DNA from: Pegoplata infirma
Taxonomy: Eukaryota > Arthropoda > Insecta > Diptera > Anthomyiidae
NCBI GenBank assembly: GCA_963921195.1
Contig: OY992537.1
Span: forward strand, 79,386,426-79,450,425
DNA: 64,000 bases
Reading direction: 5' to 3'
Of the stretch, positions 33,421 to 47,086 are shown piece by piece (positions within the stretch are counted from its first letter, which is position 1; every line of letters starts with the position of its first letter). Position numbers and translations under genes: made by a program. The notes below the pieces were generated by a model, which was not told the DNA's origin, made no database searches, and was given only the letters and a program-made list of their open reading frames with translations.

Positions 33421-34663
33421 AATTTTTAAAACTTTTAACTGAAAGTAATAATATTTACTTTAGTGTGGCTTTTCTTGTTTATGTTTCTTTGGCTGCATTA
33501 TTGATGACTTTTGCTTTTTTTTATGATTTAATTTTGTTTTTCACAATTCCCGCAATTTTTGTTTTTTGTCTAGCAAATATGTGGTAAACAGCAAAGTTTT
33601 TTTTTTTCTATGGTTGTCCTTGAACTTTTCGATATATTTTTGTACAACTTCTAAAATTTTTTTCTACTTGTGTTGCTTTTACTAAATTCCATTTAATTGA
33701 ATTCTTTATATGACATTCTTCTTTGTTATTTAGTGGACAGTTACAGTATCCAGTTATGCTAATAGAACTACGTCAAACACTTCCAATTAAAATTATTATA
33801 TGGCGGTGGTTGACTTTGGATAAAAAGTATTGATGGGGGTTTAAAACCTGAAATACTCATTACACCGTCCGACAAATTTCAAATTTTGGCTGTACACATG
33901 ATCCAGATCAAAAAATTCCGCCTTTAAATCTCTCTGAAGACATGTTTAAACATTATTTAGCTCAAAGTAGTTTAATTAATGCATTTTTCGTCTTATTTCA
34001 CACTACTTTGGAAAACACTACTTTTTTATTGGCATTTTTCGCGAATACGCGAATTGATCTTGAAAAACTGTGAGAAACGTGTATTTTTTTTTCCCCTACT
34101 TTCAGAATTTGTCGGTCTGGTCCATGTATGTGTTGGACGGTGTTATTTTAATGTGAATCTCATAAAAATTCAAAACTTTTATCTATGATTTACTTTGCTT
34201 TTGACCTTCTAAAAATTTGATACATTACTGTAAATATTTTCATTGTAGTATTAAGTAAGATTTATTTTCGTTTTTCTTAGGAAACGTTTTAGCAAAGTAG
34301 CACAAAAATATTTTAAGGATAGCAATTAATTGGAACCAAACAAAAATATATTTGTAAAATAAAACAAAACTTTTAGTTTGCTAATGTAAAATAGTTCGAG
34401 CTTGAACAAACTTTACTCATAAAGTTTAATTTTAAAGGTCAAAAGTTTTATAAAAAAGTAATCGTACATTATTTTAAAGTGCAAAAGAATGAAATAATGT
34501 TAAAACATTGAAAAAAATGTTTTTGATTTCACAAGGCTTGCAAAGAGGTTTTTAAATTAAAATAATAAAAAGCGATACAGACATTTTTGAGTTTTAGATT
34601 TCTTTTAGTTTTTGAAACATTTTTGAACAGAAAACTTATAAAAGTCTGAGAAGTTTTTCGTAC
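33421..34663. other. unassigned DNA right of the LINE
   Basis: AT-rich with short open frames (33393-33587, 33979-34188) lacking motifs. The first frame begins inside the LINE and so is not real. Confidence 0.4.
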
Positions 34664-35085
34664 ACTCACAAAAAAAAAAAAAAAAAATTAAAATGATAAG
34701 AAAAGTTTGTAACTTTTTTTTGCTACCTCCTATTTGACAAAAATTCCTTGTAATTTTGCAAGGTTCTTACCAATAATTTTGCAATTTTACAAGCATTTAC
34801 CAATAAAATTGTAAATTTAAAATTTTTTGACGCCATAAAAATTACAAGTAGGTTTTGTAACTTTACTAGATTTTTTGCTACCTCCTATTTTACGGGAATT
34901 TCTAGTAAAAATAACGAGTTTTTTTTTGTAATTTTACAAAATTTGTACCAATAAAATTGTAAATTTACAATTTTTTTGGCACAATAAAACTAACAAGGAA
35001 TTCTCGTAAATTTACTAGATTTTTTTGTTTTGTGAAAAAACCTTGGAAAGTTTTAAAATTACAAAAAAAAAAAATAAATTTTGAT

Positions 35086-36648
35086 CAGTGTTTTCATTTT
35101 AGCCATTTTCCGGCTAGATTTAGCTCCTTTTAAACTCGTTTAGCCGGAGAAAAAGCCATTTAGCTCTTACAATTAGTGTTTTTTTTAGCGATTTTCGAAA
35201 CTATTTAAGCAGTTTTTTTTAGCCATTTTTGGGTTTTTTTATTTCAAAAAAAATTTTTATTGGTTTTTTGTATTAAAATAGAGAATTTATTGTTTTTTTT
35301 GTTAGTATAGATCAAGCACAGGCTCTAATAATATTTTGCGTTGCGAATGAGCATAAATATTACTCATACGCTCTGTTGAAACAAGAAAATGCAAGCAAAT
35401 TACTAAATTGTTATGAAATTTTAAATTCAAATGCGATTTTCTCGAAAAAAAAACTAAAAAATCGTTTCTGAATTTTTTTTGTGTGGATGGACAAACATCT
35501 AAACTTAAAAAAAAAAAATAATAAAAAAAATTGCCAGATTTTTGATAAATAGACTTTTTTAAAAAATGGAAAATTTCAGAACGGGTTCTGAAAATTTTCC
35601 GAAAAAAAAAAAAATTTTAGTCGATAGCCCACTCAAAACTATATAAGATTGTAAATTTTTGAGATTGTGGTGCATTCCGTTTTAATGTGATAGATATTTA
35701 ATCAAGGCAACTCGCCACAAAAAAAATGTACGCAATGTTTTTGTTACTACAAAAAGTAATTAAATTAAAAAAAAATCGCACTCAAAAAAAAAAAAAAAAA
35801 TCTTTACCGAATAAAAAATTGTTCTTTAAATTTTAATCAAAAATAATTAAAAAAGTTTTTTACTCAAACTCAATATTTTCTAGTCAAAATTTTAACGTTT
35901 CTGTTTTTACATTTAAAAAATTTAAATCATTAACCCTTTTACAACCAGAAATTTTCTGCCGAAGCGATTTTGATTTTCTGTTCATTGTCGTGATCCTTGA
36001 TCAAATAAAAGTTATGAAACAAAAAATTGGTCCCATAACCCCTCTCCTTCCCCTTATTTTTCTTGGTGAAAAAATTTACCATTTTTGGGCAAATGTATTT
36101 GCTATTCGCTGTGATTTTTAAAATCTGCAACTCAATAATAATTATTCTACAATTATTATTTCGAAATTATTTCGCTTGACAAGCAACTATTCTTTTGTCC
36201 CTAAAATATAGATTTTCATTTCACAAACTTTGAGGACTTACAGTGAGTAAGATAATCAATTTAACGACTTACTTAAAACTAAACTTTTGTAGCCCTAACA
36301 CTCCTCTACAATTCATCTCTTAGCACACTTAAATTCGGTTGAAAAATGTGGAAAATATAACAAAAAATAAAAATAATAAGAAATAAATATATCAACCATT
36401 GGTCGTGAAAGGGTTAAGATAGAGTTTTGAAGTTTTGTTTTTATCTGGAATAAGTCAAAACCGTACCAAATGTACAACAAAAGATCTGTTTATTTTAATT
36501 TATGTATAAAAACGAAACAAAATAAGAATTTACATTAGTTTTTCTTAAAAAAATAACATTAATATTTTAGCAATTTTTTAGCCGTTTTTTAGCCGTTTTT
36601 TTCAAATGAATTTGGCAGTTTTTTGAATACCAAGTTCTGGCAACACTG
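35086..36648. mobile_element. hAT-like MITE, CAGTGTT...AACACTG ends
   Basis: The left end CAGTGTTTTCATTTTAGCC and right end TTCTGGCAACACTG have flanks ATTTTGAT (35078-35085) and ATTTCGAT (36649-36656), an 8-bp duplication with one change. TTTAGCCGTTTTTTAGCC-like subterminal repeats occur at both ends. It is related to the copy at 62836-63848, whose ends are better preserved. Contains a piggyBac-type MITE. No transposase. Confidence 0.8.
35934..36413. mobile_element. piggyBac-type MITE (480 bp, TTAA)
   Basis: It starts CCCTTTTACAACC and ends GGTCGTGAAAGGG, flanked on both sides by TTAA (35930-35933 and 36414-36417). TTAA targets with CCC/GGG termini define piggyBac. A decayed relative without clear TTAA lies at about 56185-56477 (GCTATTCGCTATAATTTTTA ... 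GGTCGTTACAGGG). Confidence 0.85.
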
Positions 36649-36753
36649 ATTTCGATCAAACATTTTTTGTTAAAAAACAAGGAAAACTGTCAAATACTGG
36701 TAAAATGAGATTACTTTTTCTAGTAATTTGACAAGTTTTTTTTTTTTGTGTAT

Positions 36754-38639
36754 GGAAAAAATCACAGATTGTAAAAAATTTCTCATAGTGAAAAATTCTC
36801 TGATTTTGAGACCTTTAAAACTTTTTTAGAAAGATGAAAATTTGAAAAGTTTGATATATTTCGAAAACTGTTCTACTTTTGAAACTTTGAAGTAGATTTT
36901 TAGATTCATCGTTAGATTTTACATGAAAAATTAATGCAACATGGCGTGGATCAAAATCTCTGTAAACTACTGTTGTTAGTATCAATCGTTCTAATTGTAT
37001 ACAAACGAAAAAATAAAGTTTTCTTGAAAAAAAATGAAATGAAAAAATGAATTTTTGTAAAATTACTAAATAATCTGCCTAAAATATGGTTAAAAATATC
37101 GTTTTGATTGCATACAAAAAAAATTATACTTAAGTAGGCCTCTGTTCTGTCTTTTACAACTTTTCAATTCACATGAAAATTTCCGAATCACATGAAATCA
37201 AGTTTAGTGTTTAATTGATCATGTTTTCATTCGAAATGGAAAACGAATAATTAAAATTTAAAAAATTTGTTAGGAAAAAAGTGCATTCGTTTTACTTTCA
37301 CCAAATTTTATTTATGCGAAACAAAACGAAAAAGAAATTCGGATGTGAAATCTAGAACACCAAAAAAATTCGGAAATTTTCATTTTCACATTTTTTATGT
37401 GAATTACTTTTTTTGGAACAGCGACCTTAGAAAAAAAAAACTTAGAACATTTTCTAGAAAAAACAATGACTGAAAATTTTGAAAAATTAAAAAAAAATCT
37501 TTTTTTGTGTAATTAAAAAAAAAAATCTGCTTAAAATATGTTAAAAAATATTTTTAAATTCAGCAAACAGAATCTGTGAAAACGCAGTAAAATTTCTGTT
37601 ATTTTCTAATTTATTTTCTATTTTAGAAAAAAGTTAAATTTTAGCAGAAAAATCTGCTGAAAATTTGCTAAATCAAATTGAAAGTTGTTTTACAGATTAA
37701 AAAAAAAAAATGTTTTCTTAAAAAAAATTTATGGTTTTAAACGGTTTTAACAGACTTGGTAAGAATGCTTTAACAACGTTTTAACAAAACGTTTTTGCAT
37801 TGCTGGTAAAAAAATATACGATTCATGATACTTAAAAAAAATGTAATTGTTTTAGAACAAATTCACAGTTGTAAAAAGTTTTATGATTGTTTAGAAAATT
37901 ACATGGTTTTAAAACACTTCTAACAAGGAAAGTTTCTCAACCCGAATGAACCGATTTGCCTGAAACTTTAAATATATATAAAAGTGACGATTTTGACGTC
38001 GGGTGTCTTGGCTTATCGGCCATATCAGTGTTTAAAAAATTCGTTGTCCCTTTATGAATCAATGTGGACCTTCGGGAAAATTTAGATAACTCCTGAACTA
38101 GCAGGAATATCGTCTAGAGCAAAAATTCGCGACGACTTGAATTTAATAACGATTATTTCGTATTCATATGGATATCGTAGGTCCATGTCTTCACATAATT
38201 ACCCCCCAAAGTTTACACATTTTCTTGAAAAAAATATTTAACGATGCCGAATTTTTACAAGGTTATGCCACCTTCGGATAGGCATTAAAAACCCGTTCTT
38301 CGTATATCGAAACATCATATAGTTTCTAATAAAGAAATGGCTGAAAACCCCAACAACGATTTTATAGCGATTTTCGACCCATTTCTTGAACCCCTATTTC
38401 ACTTGTAAGTTGTGAATAAGAACAACGTTTTCTAAAAAGTTTTTCTATTACTGCTGGAAAAGAACTCATAATTGTTCAGAAAATTAAATGGTTTTAAAAC
38501 ACTGGCTAAGAACCCTTTCACGATGCATTTTTTTATTTCCTTTCTCTTGTTTTAAGTCAATTCCAGTCGCATTTTTCTTAAAAACAATTTAAGTCTGGTT
38601 TATTATATTTAACTGTTGAGTTAAAATTTTTCAACATGA
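36754..38639. other. unassigned; one block of higher complexity
   Basis: 36754-37920 is homopolymer-rich with no gene. 37925-38420 is more complex (AACCCGAATGAACCGATTTG, GTCCATGTCTTCACATAATT) and looks like an old dispersed repeat, but I found no second copy in the window. Confidence 0.4.
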
Positions 38640-41440
38640 ACCCTTAATTTCCTTCAACGTCTCCGAATTTGATGAAACATTGTGTATATGTTGGGACTTA
38701 CAAGACTTATACTCAGACACAATTAAGGCCCATTTACTTCCGTGGTTCCAGAAATATGACGTGTCAAAAGTCAAGAAAATCTTTTAAAGGATGAAATATA
38801 GACATTTATATCTTCAAAAGTATTTGAGCTATATTACTCCCTGATAGCTTGTTTTAAAAGCAAAACCATGACCTTTCAAATAACATTTTGCAAAAATTTT
38901 TATTTTGGGAATTTTTTTTATTTCTTCAAAATTCGCGACTCGCTAAAATATATCTGAAAAAGCGACATTTTTAAAAATCTGAAAAAAATATATGTTAATG
39001 GCTGTTATCTTAGCTACAAGCTCTAAAAATTTCGGGTTGGTGAACGTATTAAGACCAGAGATATGAATTAAAATATGTCGCCAAGCAGGAAATTTTGATC
39101 AAATCTGATGGATATTTAGTTTTTATTTTTGAATATTTTTGGAAATACATATAATAAAACGGTGAAAAAAGTAAAGTTAATGGTACAGATGGGTACTACA
39201 CATAGATACAATATAACATGAATATTTCTCAATTACACTACTCTACAAAAATCAACTTTTTTTTGCACAGACTCCTAGAATACATTTGCTAAAGTATTTT
39301 GACATCCTTAACACGAATCTGTCACCATAAAAAATTTATCAAATCCCCTTTTCGAGATAGGACCTTTTTTTCGGTCCATGCCCATAAAAACCAAAGAATA
39401 ACTTTATATTGGAAAAATGATTAAAAATGCATATAATTTCAAAATTCATTGAGTTTATCCGAAAATCTTGCAAAAAAACTCAAAATTTCGAGCAAAATTT
39501 GCATATTCCCTAATATTTTGATTTTTGTAATTTTCATTAAAATACATTTTCTTAAGTCTTTTGCCCTTTTAAACGTGAATCCATTAAACGCGAATCCATT
39601 GTCATTTTTATGTAATCGCGTTCTCAAATTTTGCCCATTTAGTTTTAGCAGCCGAAGCACACAAACATATTAAACGAACAAATAATATGAGGTATATCAG
39701 TTTAAAACATTTATTATTACACAGAAAAAAATAAAAAAAAAAATTTGAGTAAATTTTTAATACAATTGAGTAAAAAATTACTCAATTTTGCACCAGTAAA
39801 TGATTTAATAGTATTGAGTAAATTTTTAATAAAAATATATTAAATATTTGAAAAAAAATTTGAGTAAATTTTTAATTGACACAATTAAAAATTTACTCAA
39901 AATTTATCTATTTATTTTTTTAAAAAGTTTAAAAAAGTTCTAAATTTTTTTACAAAAAAAAAAAAAAAAATCTTGTTTTTTCAAATTTTACCAAACATAT
40001 TTATGTATGTCTCAAAAACATAGAAAATTTTTATAAAGACCATTACAAACTTTCATATACATATACAAAAAACCATAAACTAAACGAGAATTTAAAAACT
40101 ATGAGAGTTAAAAAAATTAAAAAAAACTATTAAATTTTTATTAAATTATTTACTTAAATTGTTTTTAAAATTTTTAAGTAAATTTTTAATTGCGTCAATT
40201 AAAAAATTACTCAATTTTTGTTTTTAAATTTAAACAAGTGATTACTCAAATTTGTTTCCTCCATATTTTTTTCTGTGTACCTTCTTTCTTGGGTTTGAGG
40301 CTTTAGTCTGTAAAAAAAACCTATATGTCCAGAAGACAGTTTAATAAAATGTTTATGATGACATATTCGTGTAGGGCAAATACTTTCAAAAATGTGTTCT
40401 AGAAGTCTCTGCAAAAAAAGTTGACTTTTATTAAATGTGTAATTGATAAAAAGTTATGTTACATTGGATACGTTCAGCAGAGAATGCTGCTACTCAGCTG
40501 CTCCTCAACATTCTGCTGAACGGTTTAATTTTTGACATTTCAGTCAACATGTTGAGTGAGCGCTTCTCATCACTGGTAGCGTTAAAAAATTATGCTACAT
40601 TTGATCACAAACTAATAAATAAGCTGTTTTATTGAAATTATTTTTTTTTTTTGACGATATTCAAGGAAATAAACAAAAAAAAACATAAAAAAGTTGTTTA
40701 AACTAAAAAAGTAAATGAAAACCTTAAAAAAATATTTTTTTTCCAATATTTTAAAACCTTTATAAAAAATTGCGTTCAGCAGAGTCAACTAATCAAAACA
40801 TGCTACATCTCAACTGTTGAGTAACAGGTTTCTCTGCAGAACACGCCCATTGTATTCATGTGTAGTACTCGTGTGTACCGTCAAGTTTACTTTTTTGACC
40901 GTTTTATTTTATGTATTTGCAAAAATATTCAAAAATAATAATTAAATATTCATCAGATTTGAAAAAAAAAAATCCTACTTGGCAACACATTTTTATTAAT
41001 ATCTCTGGACCTAAAACGTTCACCAACACGAAAATTTTAGAGCTTGTAGCTAAGACTCAAACCATTAACATATATTTTTTTCAGATTTTTAAAAATGTCG
41101 CTTTTTTTGATATATTTTCGCGAATCGCGAATTGTGCAGAAATACAAAAAAGACCCCAAAATAATTATTTTTGCAAAATGATTTATTAAAGGTGATGATT
41201 TTGCCTTTAAAAAAAGCTATCAGGGAGTGATATACCTCAAATACTTTTCAAGATATAAATATTTATAATTTACCCTTTAAAAGATTTTCTTGACTTTTGA
41301 AACGTCGTATTTCCAAAACTACGGAAGTTAAAAGCCTTAAATTTTGCTTGAGTATAAGTCGAGTAAGTCCCAACATATATACTGAATTTCATGAAATTTG
41401 GGTCGATTGACGTCAAAAATTATTTTTTTTGCTATGTTGA
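38640..41440. mobile_element. foldback element with ~600-bp arms
   Basis: The left arm, about 38640-39240, and right arm, about 40855-41440, are inverted, diverged copies: TATGTTGGGACTTAC/GTAAGTCCCAACATATA, TAGCTACAAGCTCTAAAAAT/ATTTTAGAGCTTGTAGCTA, and TACTACACAT/ATGTGTAGTA pair in order. The loop holds a MITE and a GTTCAGCAGAG-rich segment (40460-40840). The exact ends and target duplication are not clear. The open frame at 40911-41189 is arm sequence. Confidence 0.7.
39720..40277. mobile_element. MITE with CACAGAAAAAAA ends, TA-flanked
   Basis: CACAGAAAAAAATA at the left and ATTTTTTTCTGTG at the right, with TA on each side (39718-39719 and 40278-40279). The interior repeats TTGAGTAAATTTTTAAT in both orientations. 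TA duplication suggests the Tc1/mariner group, but only weakly in such AT-rich DNA. Confidence 0.6.
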
Positions 41441-42079
41441 TATGGATTTACTCTGTTATATTAAGTTTTATCTTGATAAATCATAAAATCATATTTTTCT
41501 TTTTTTGCTAAGTTTTTTGTTTTGTTTGTTCTTATAATAATTTTCTCTAGATTTTGGGCTACTTTTTTGTATATGATACGTTTTTTTTATAATGCGCTTG
41601 ACATAATTTTAATGTTTTCATTTTAGACATGTATGTTGTGGGTTTCTTTATTATGTTTATTGTTCACTTTATATACTTAAGTATCCTTTACAATACAATT
41701 ATACCTCGATTGACACAATTTAATAAAAATCTAAATTTAAATCTTAATAATTTTTGAAGCAATTAGATGTAATTGGCTGCGTTTTAGCAAATATCTTATG
41801 CTAAAAATTTGAAAAATGGTCAACCCATTTTGATCCACTGTTCGATTTTTCACACAGTAGTTTTCACCTTTTTTTAAAAAAATATATTTATGTATGAAAA
41901 TGGTGGAACTTCAGGTAGATTTTGTTACAAATGTTAAGTCTTATACTTCTGCAATTAAAAAAAAATAATATATATCCTCCCTTTACCACCGCAATTTATA
42001 TGTGCATTAAATGCAATATGCATTATTAACATAGCACGGTGCCCTGGAGAGGATTTAAATAAAATTTTGGGGTTACTCC
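41441..42079. other. unassigned AT-rich DNA
   Basis: No gene, pairing or tandem structure recognised. Confidence 0.4.
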
Positions 42080-42834
42080 AATTTTTAGGCGGATTATGTT
42101 TTTAGACTATAAAAGAAGGAAAATGAACCAAAAAAGATAAAAAAGTACTAGGCACTTTTTTTTGGCGGGCAAAAAAAAGAATTACAAAAAGAGAAAAAAT
42201 TATTTATTCTTTCAAATGCATTACCATTTTTTATACAGATGTAAATTCATCACATATTCACTTATCAGTGAGATTTAAATATATATGTGACATAATTTTT
42301 CAGATATGAGACTTAAAAGAATAATTTCACTATTTACTAATACTAAATGAAATTTCTTCTTTAATTTAATGAAAATTTTAACTCTTGGAGTTATTTCACA
42401 TTTAAGACTGATCCTGTTTCTAGATTTTGAAGGAGGGAAGTTACACCAACAATACAAACAAAATTTTCAAAGCATTTTTGGCGAAATAAAAAAAAAAAAT
42501 AAAAAAGGATATTTAGCGCATCCATAAGATTGACAATAACCAAATAGTCCCAACCACTTTCTTCATCTCTTTTCAAACTATTTTTATTGTTTTACTCTTC
42601 CTTAGGCACTGCAAACACATTTTTCAATGGTTTTTACTACCGTTTTCTGATTTTTTTAGTTTTGAAAAAACATTTTTTACAAAAAAGAATAAATTCTTTT
42701 AAAATGATATGACTCACTTATGTTTATATTGAGGGAACTTTGAGTTTTGCTGTCCGTTTGAGTAGTACACTGAAAACTTTTAAGAACTTACATTTTTAAA
42801 TAATTTTCAAGGACATATTTCATTTAGTTTCAAT

Positions 42835-44684
42835 CAGGCGCGGATCCAGGGGGGGGGGAGAATGGGATTTCTCCCCCCCAAAACGATTTCAAAAAAAAGA
42901 AAGAAAAAAAGGAAAAAAAGAAAGAAAGAAAGAAAGGGAAAGGAAAAAAGGAAAGGAAAAGAAAAAAGATAAAAAACCCTAGAACGAAAAAAGGTAAAAA
43001 ACCCTAAAAAGAATTATATGTGTGCTGATGATTTAAGTCAGCACACATAGCCTCAATCCTAAAAAATTTTTTGCATCCTCAGGATAAAATGTTTCAGAAT
43101 TTATGAAATTTCATATGAGAAACTTAAATGTCAATAGAGTCGTGGACATTTTCGAGCCGAATAACTTTTCTTATCATTTTCTAAGGAAAGAGTATTATCT
43201 CAAATATTTTTTATAGAAAAATGTCTCAGTAGTCAAGACTTTGTCTTTAGAAAATATCTAATACTTATGTATTTGACTCTGAATGTAAGAATTTTTGATT
43301 GAAAAATTATCTTAAAATTAGGAAACATGTCTTATAACTTTTCTATATAAAAAAATTCCTCAGCAACTTAGAAGGTTTAAGAATCTGAAAAGAGTTTTTC
43401 TACAAATAAATTTCTCAGAATCGGATAACATTTCTAGAGGAAAAACGTCTTAGAATCTTAGTTTTCTATGCGGAAATATATTTTCGAATCTTAGACTTTT
43501 TTATGGAAAAAATTTTAAGAATATAAGGATTTCTTTGTTTGAAAAATCTTTTAGAATCTACGAATATTTCTATAGAAAAAGTTTATCGATTTCTATGATT
43601 TTCTTATAGGAAAAATGTTTTAGAACTTTCCTATAGAAAACAATTTTGTATGCATAATCTCTCAGAATCTGAATATTTTTCTGTTGGCAGATTCTGAGAA
43701 TTTTTCTAAAGGAAATGTGTCTCTAAATATGGCAATTTTTCCTTTAAAATTGTGTCCAACTATAATAATTTTTCTATATGAAAAATTTTTGAGAATCTAA
43801 GAAATTGCCATGGAACACATTATATGGCATTAAAACCGTAAAATTTTTCAGGATCTGAAAATTTGTGTATACAAAAAATATAAGAATTATTTAAGAGGTT
43901 TTTTATACGAAAAGTATATCAGAATTTAGAAAATTTTTTTATAAAAAGAATGTCACAGAATCTCAGATTATTTCCATAAAATAAAGTTTAAAAATCTGAG
44001 ACATTTTCTATGCGAAATTTTGTTGAATCTAAAATATTTTCTATAGAAAATTCGATCTGAGAATAAAACAACATTTTTATATCAAAGGGTTTTAGAATCT
44101 GAACATTTTTTTATAGGCAAATATCTCTGAAATGGGTTATTTTTCTATATGAAAGTATTTGAGAATCTAAGAGATTTTCTGTAGTAAAAATGTCTCAAAT
44201 TTTGTGAAGGAAGCATGCATAAAAATTGCATACTTCTAAGAAATAAGATTTTTTATACATATAAAAGTTTAGAAGTCTGTTCACAGTTGTGAATGGCTAT
44301 GATTGTCACAAGCCAATTTTTAATAACTGAAAAGTCACAATATCAATATTTTTCTCCACATTTAATTTGGCAATTTTATGATCGTTTCGAGAGCAGGTCT
44401 TAAAATTTGCAAATAAAATTTCAAATGTTTGAATTTACGAAGTAAATCTTAAATTTTTTTTTGGATATACAAAAATTTCAAACCCATTAGCTGGATCCGC
44501 ATTTAAGAAAATTTTTTTTTTTGGTTTTCAATTTGTTACTTAATATTTAAAATATTAACAAAAATTTACACACACAACCCCCCCCCCCCCCCCCCCGCTT
44601 CCAACAAAACTTTTATATTTTTTGGTAAAATTTTTTTTTTTTTTAAATCTCCCCCCCCAAATGAAATTCCTGGATCCGCGCCTG
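42835..44684. mobile_element. hAT-like element, CAGGCGCGGATCCAGG ends
   Basis: A perfect terminal repeat, CAGGCGCGGATCCAGG, at 42835 with its inverse ending at 44684. Both sides carry the 8-bp duplication GTTTCAAT (42827-42834, 44685-44692). G and C homopolymers follow each terminus. A C run lies at about 44578-44596. No transposase; the interior is largely a minisatellite array. The terminus type is widespread among invertebrate hAT elements. Confidence 0.9.
43040..44280. repeat. diverged ~38-bp minisatellite inside the hAT element
   Basis: Degenerate units of TCAGAATCT...TTTTTCTATAGAAAAA type, more diverged than at 24790-26790. The hAT termini bracket the array, so it is part of the mobile unit. 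Confidence 0.7.
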
Positions 44685-44945
44685 GTTTCAATTAATAGTG
44701 AAATTATTCTTTAAAGTCTCATATCTGGAAAAATATGTTACATATATATTTAAATATCGCTGATAAGTAAATATGTGATGAATTTACAACTGTATAAATA
44801 AATTTTAATGCAGTTAAAAGAATAAATTATTTTTTGTTTTTTAGAAATTCTTCTTTTTGCCCGCCAAAAAAAAAGCGCCTAGTACTTTTTTTTTTTTTTT
44901 TGGCTCATTTTTTTCTTTTATGGTCTAAAAACATAAATTAAGCTT

Positions 44946-46502
44946 TTTTTTAATTTTCGGCTTTTATTTATTTTTTAATAAAATTTTCAGATATTTTTCG
45001 AAACAAGTGAGTACGAAATTTTATTTCGTAAAAGGTTGCATGGATTTTCTTTGGTGAAGGTATGTTTCTACTATTGGTGTTCCACTTTTCCCGGGTAGAA
45101 GTTTTCGATCAGAAACGATTAAAACGACCAATCCTACTGCACAATCATATGTTTTTAATAGGTGCTATATCGTACATCATATCGTATGAGTGATAAGTAT
45201 TATCATAATTATTAATTTATCATACGCTATGTTGCACTTTTATTTATTTAAGAAATATTTTTTTTTTTCATATAAAAAGTAAAAAAAATATTCTTGTTTT
45301 TCAAAATTCTGTAAATAAATGTTTTCTAAATTGTTTATCAATGTAACTTGAAGATCTTTAACTTCTAAAGAAAATGTCGTATTTATTTAATTAAATTTGA
45401 AATTGAAAGTTAGAGTCCTCTACTTTAAATGAAAAGGTTAAAAAAAAAATTCTTTCAATAAAAAATTGCAGTTGCATTTAAAATGCAATTATGTACTGAG
45501 ACATTTGTTGAACTTTTTAGTTTAAAGTGGAGGACTCTTGATTTTTATTTCTATGATTATTATAGAAATCCAATATTTACTTAAGGTGGTTTGGCTCTTT
45601 AAATAACATTGAAGAAAAAAATTTATATTTTTTTCCATTTTTAAATGAAAAAAAAAAAAAAAAAAAAATAGCAAAATTAAAAAAAAAAAAAATTATGAAA
45701 AAATAGAAGACCTTTGTGTACCATGAAAATGATGACGCTAACAGTATTACCTAATTTTCTAAAGAATTCTGATTGTGGGAAAATTGGAAAATCCACGAAA
45801 CAATCGTCAATTTATTTCTGAAACTTGACCAATTTTTTAAAAGCCAGAAACTCTATGAGTATTTATTGGGAGAATATCCTAATACAGAAAGTACAGTTAA
45901 CATAAGTACTTGTTATGTTAATTCATAATGGAGGGCAGTATATGGCTATTAATAGACATATTAATGTAACAGGATATTTGAACCAAACCTTTACTAAGTA
46001 GAGTTATAATGTATAATATGTTATTAAAATTAACCATGTAATAAGAGGATTGGGTGTCTGTACATATGCACATATTTTCTTTTGTATGCCATATTCATGA
46101 ATTTCATTCACAATCAGCTTATGTGACAAATTGTTTAAGCACGTGAAGTACATTAAGAATATTATTTTTGAATGTGTAGCCATGTAGTTGATGGAATTTT
46201 TTATTAAAATGTACATATGATGGGCATTTTTAAATTTAAGAAATATAATAACAAAAAGATATAAAAAATATAGGTTTAAATTATTAAAAATGATTTGTAA
46301 TTAAATTGGAAAAAATAAATAAAAAAAAAAAAAAAACTGATCATTGGATCAAATTATTATTAAAAAAAAAAAAAAAAAAAAAAAAATATATCCAGCAAAA
46401 ACAGAACATGGTAAAAAGTAAAAAAAAATAGTTCAAATGTACCCAGCATTACCATGTAATGAATAGCAAACAAAATGCATTGTTTTTCCCATATTGCTTA
46501 TT
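44946..46502. other. unassigned AT-rich DNA
   Basis: It includes poly-A tracts at 45645-45715 and 46320-46390 and a small TATCATACG/CGTATGA palindromic region at 45170-45235. The frame at 46004-46216 has no recognisable family. Confidence 0.4.
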
Positions 46503-47086
46503 CGGAAAGGTTACAAAAATGCCTATCAAACTTGACGGACACCCTCAAATTTTAAAGTTATTGTCAAAAAACGTTTTTTGGCCCTTTCTCAAAAAACCAC
46601 GTGTAACTCAGCAACTTTTCAACCGATTTTCAATTTTTGAACTGTTTCGGATAGAAAAAGGATAGGGAATTTAATGTGTATGCATTGCTCTATACATATA
46701 AGAAAGATATGTATGATTTTTTCAACAATATCTATTTTTTTATTTTTTGATCATTTTTCAAGTTTATTGATTTTTATTTCCACAATTCGTTCCACAACCT
46801 TCATATTTGCAATCGTTTTCTTCAAGAAAATTTTATTCTGAATACGCTAAGCCTTGTCTTGATAAAACCGGAAAACAATTGACAGAGATAATGTTTCTAA
46901 AAAAGAAAATAAAGATTTTGCATAAAATCGCCCAGGCAAAAATAAAAAATAAAATGAACATCATGAGAGGTCGCGTACCTAATTTTAAAGGTTTTTGGCT
47001 AGTTGAATCCGAATTTGACCTTAAAATTGCTCTATTGCATTAAGTTTTTGATATAACAAGATATGTTAGATATCTTAAAAACGTGA

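Larger units (their letters stand above)
34664..36753. repeat. M-family repeat, copy 4, split by a hAT MITE
   Basis: The left part, 34664-35085, runs from ACACTCACAAAAAAA to AAATTTTGAT. The right part, 36657-36753, runs from CAAACATTTTTTGTTAAAAA to TTTTTTTTTGTGTA. Joined, they match the uninterrupted copy at 6305-6905 (minus strand). Confidence 0.7.
42080..44945. mobile_element. foldback element split by a hAT MITE
   Basis: The left arm, about 42080-42345, pairs with the right arm, about 44693-44945: TTTTTTTTGGCGGGCAAAAA versus TTTTTGCCCGCCAAAAAAAA, GATATGAGACTTAAA versus TTTAAAGTCTCATATC, and GTGATGAATTTAC in opposite senses. The hAT MITE at 42835-44684 lies in the loop. Ends not resolved. 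Confidence 0.65.

Noticed and set aside
44578..44596. C homopolymer as a G-quadruplex or regulatory site
   Set aside because: It lies beside the terminus of a hAT element and resembles the homopolymers at its other end. No evidence of function.
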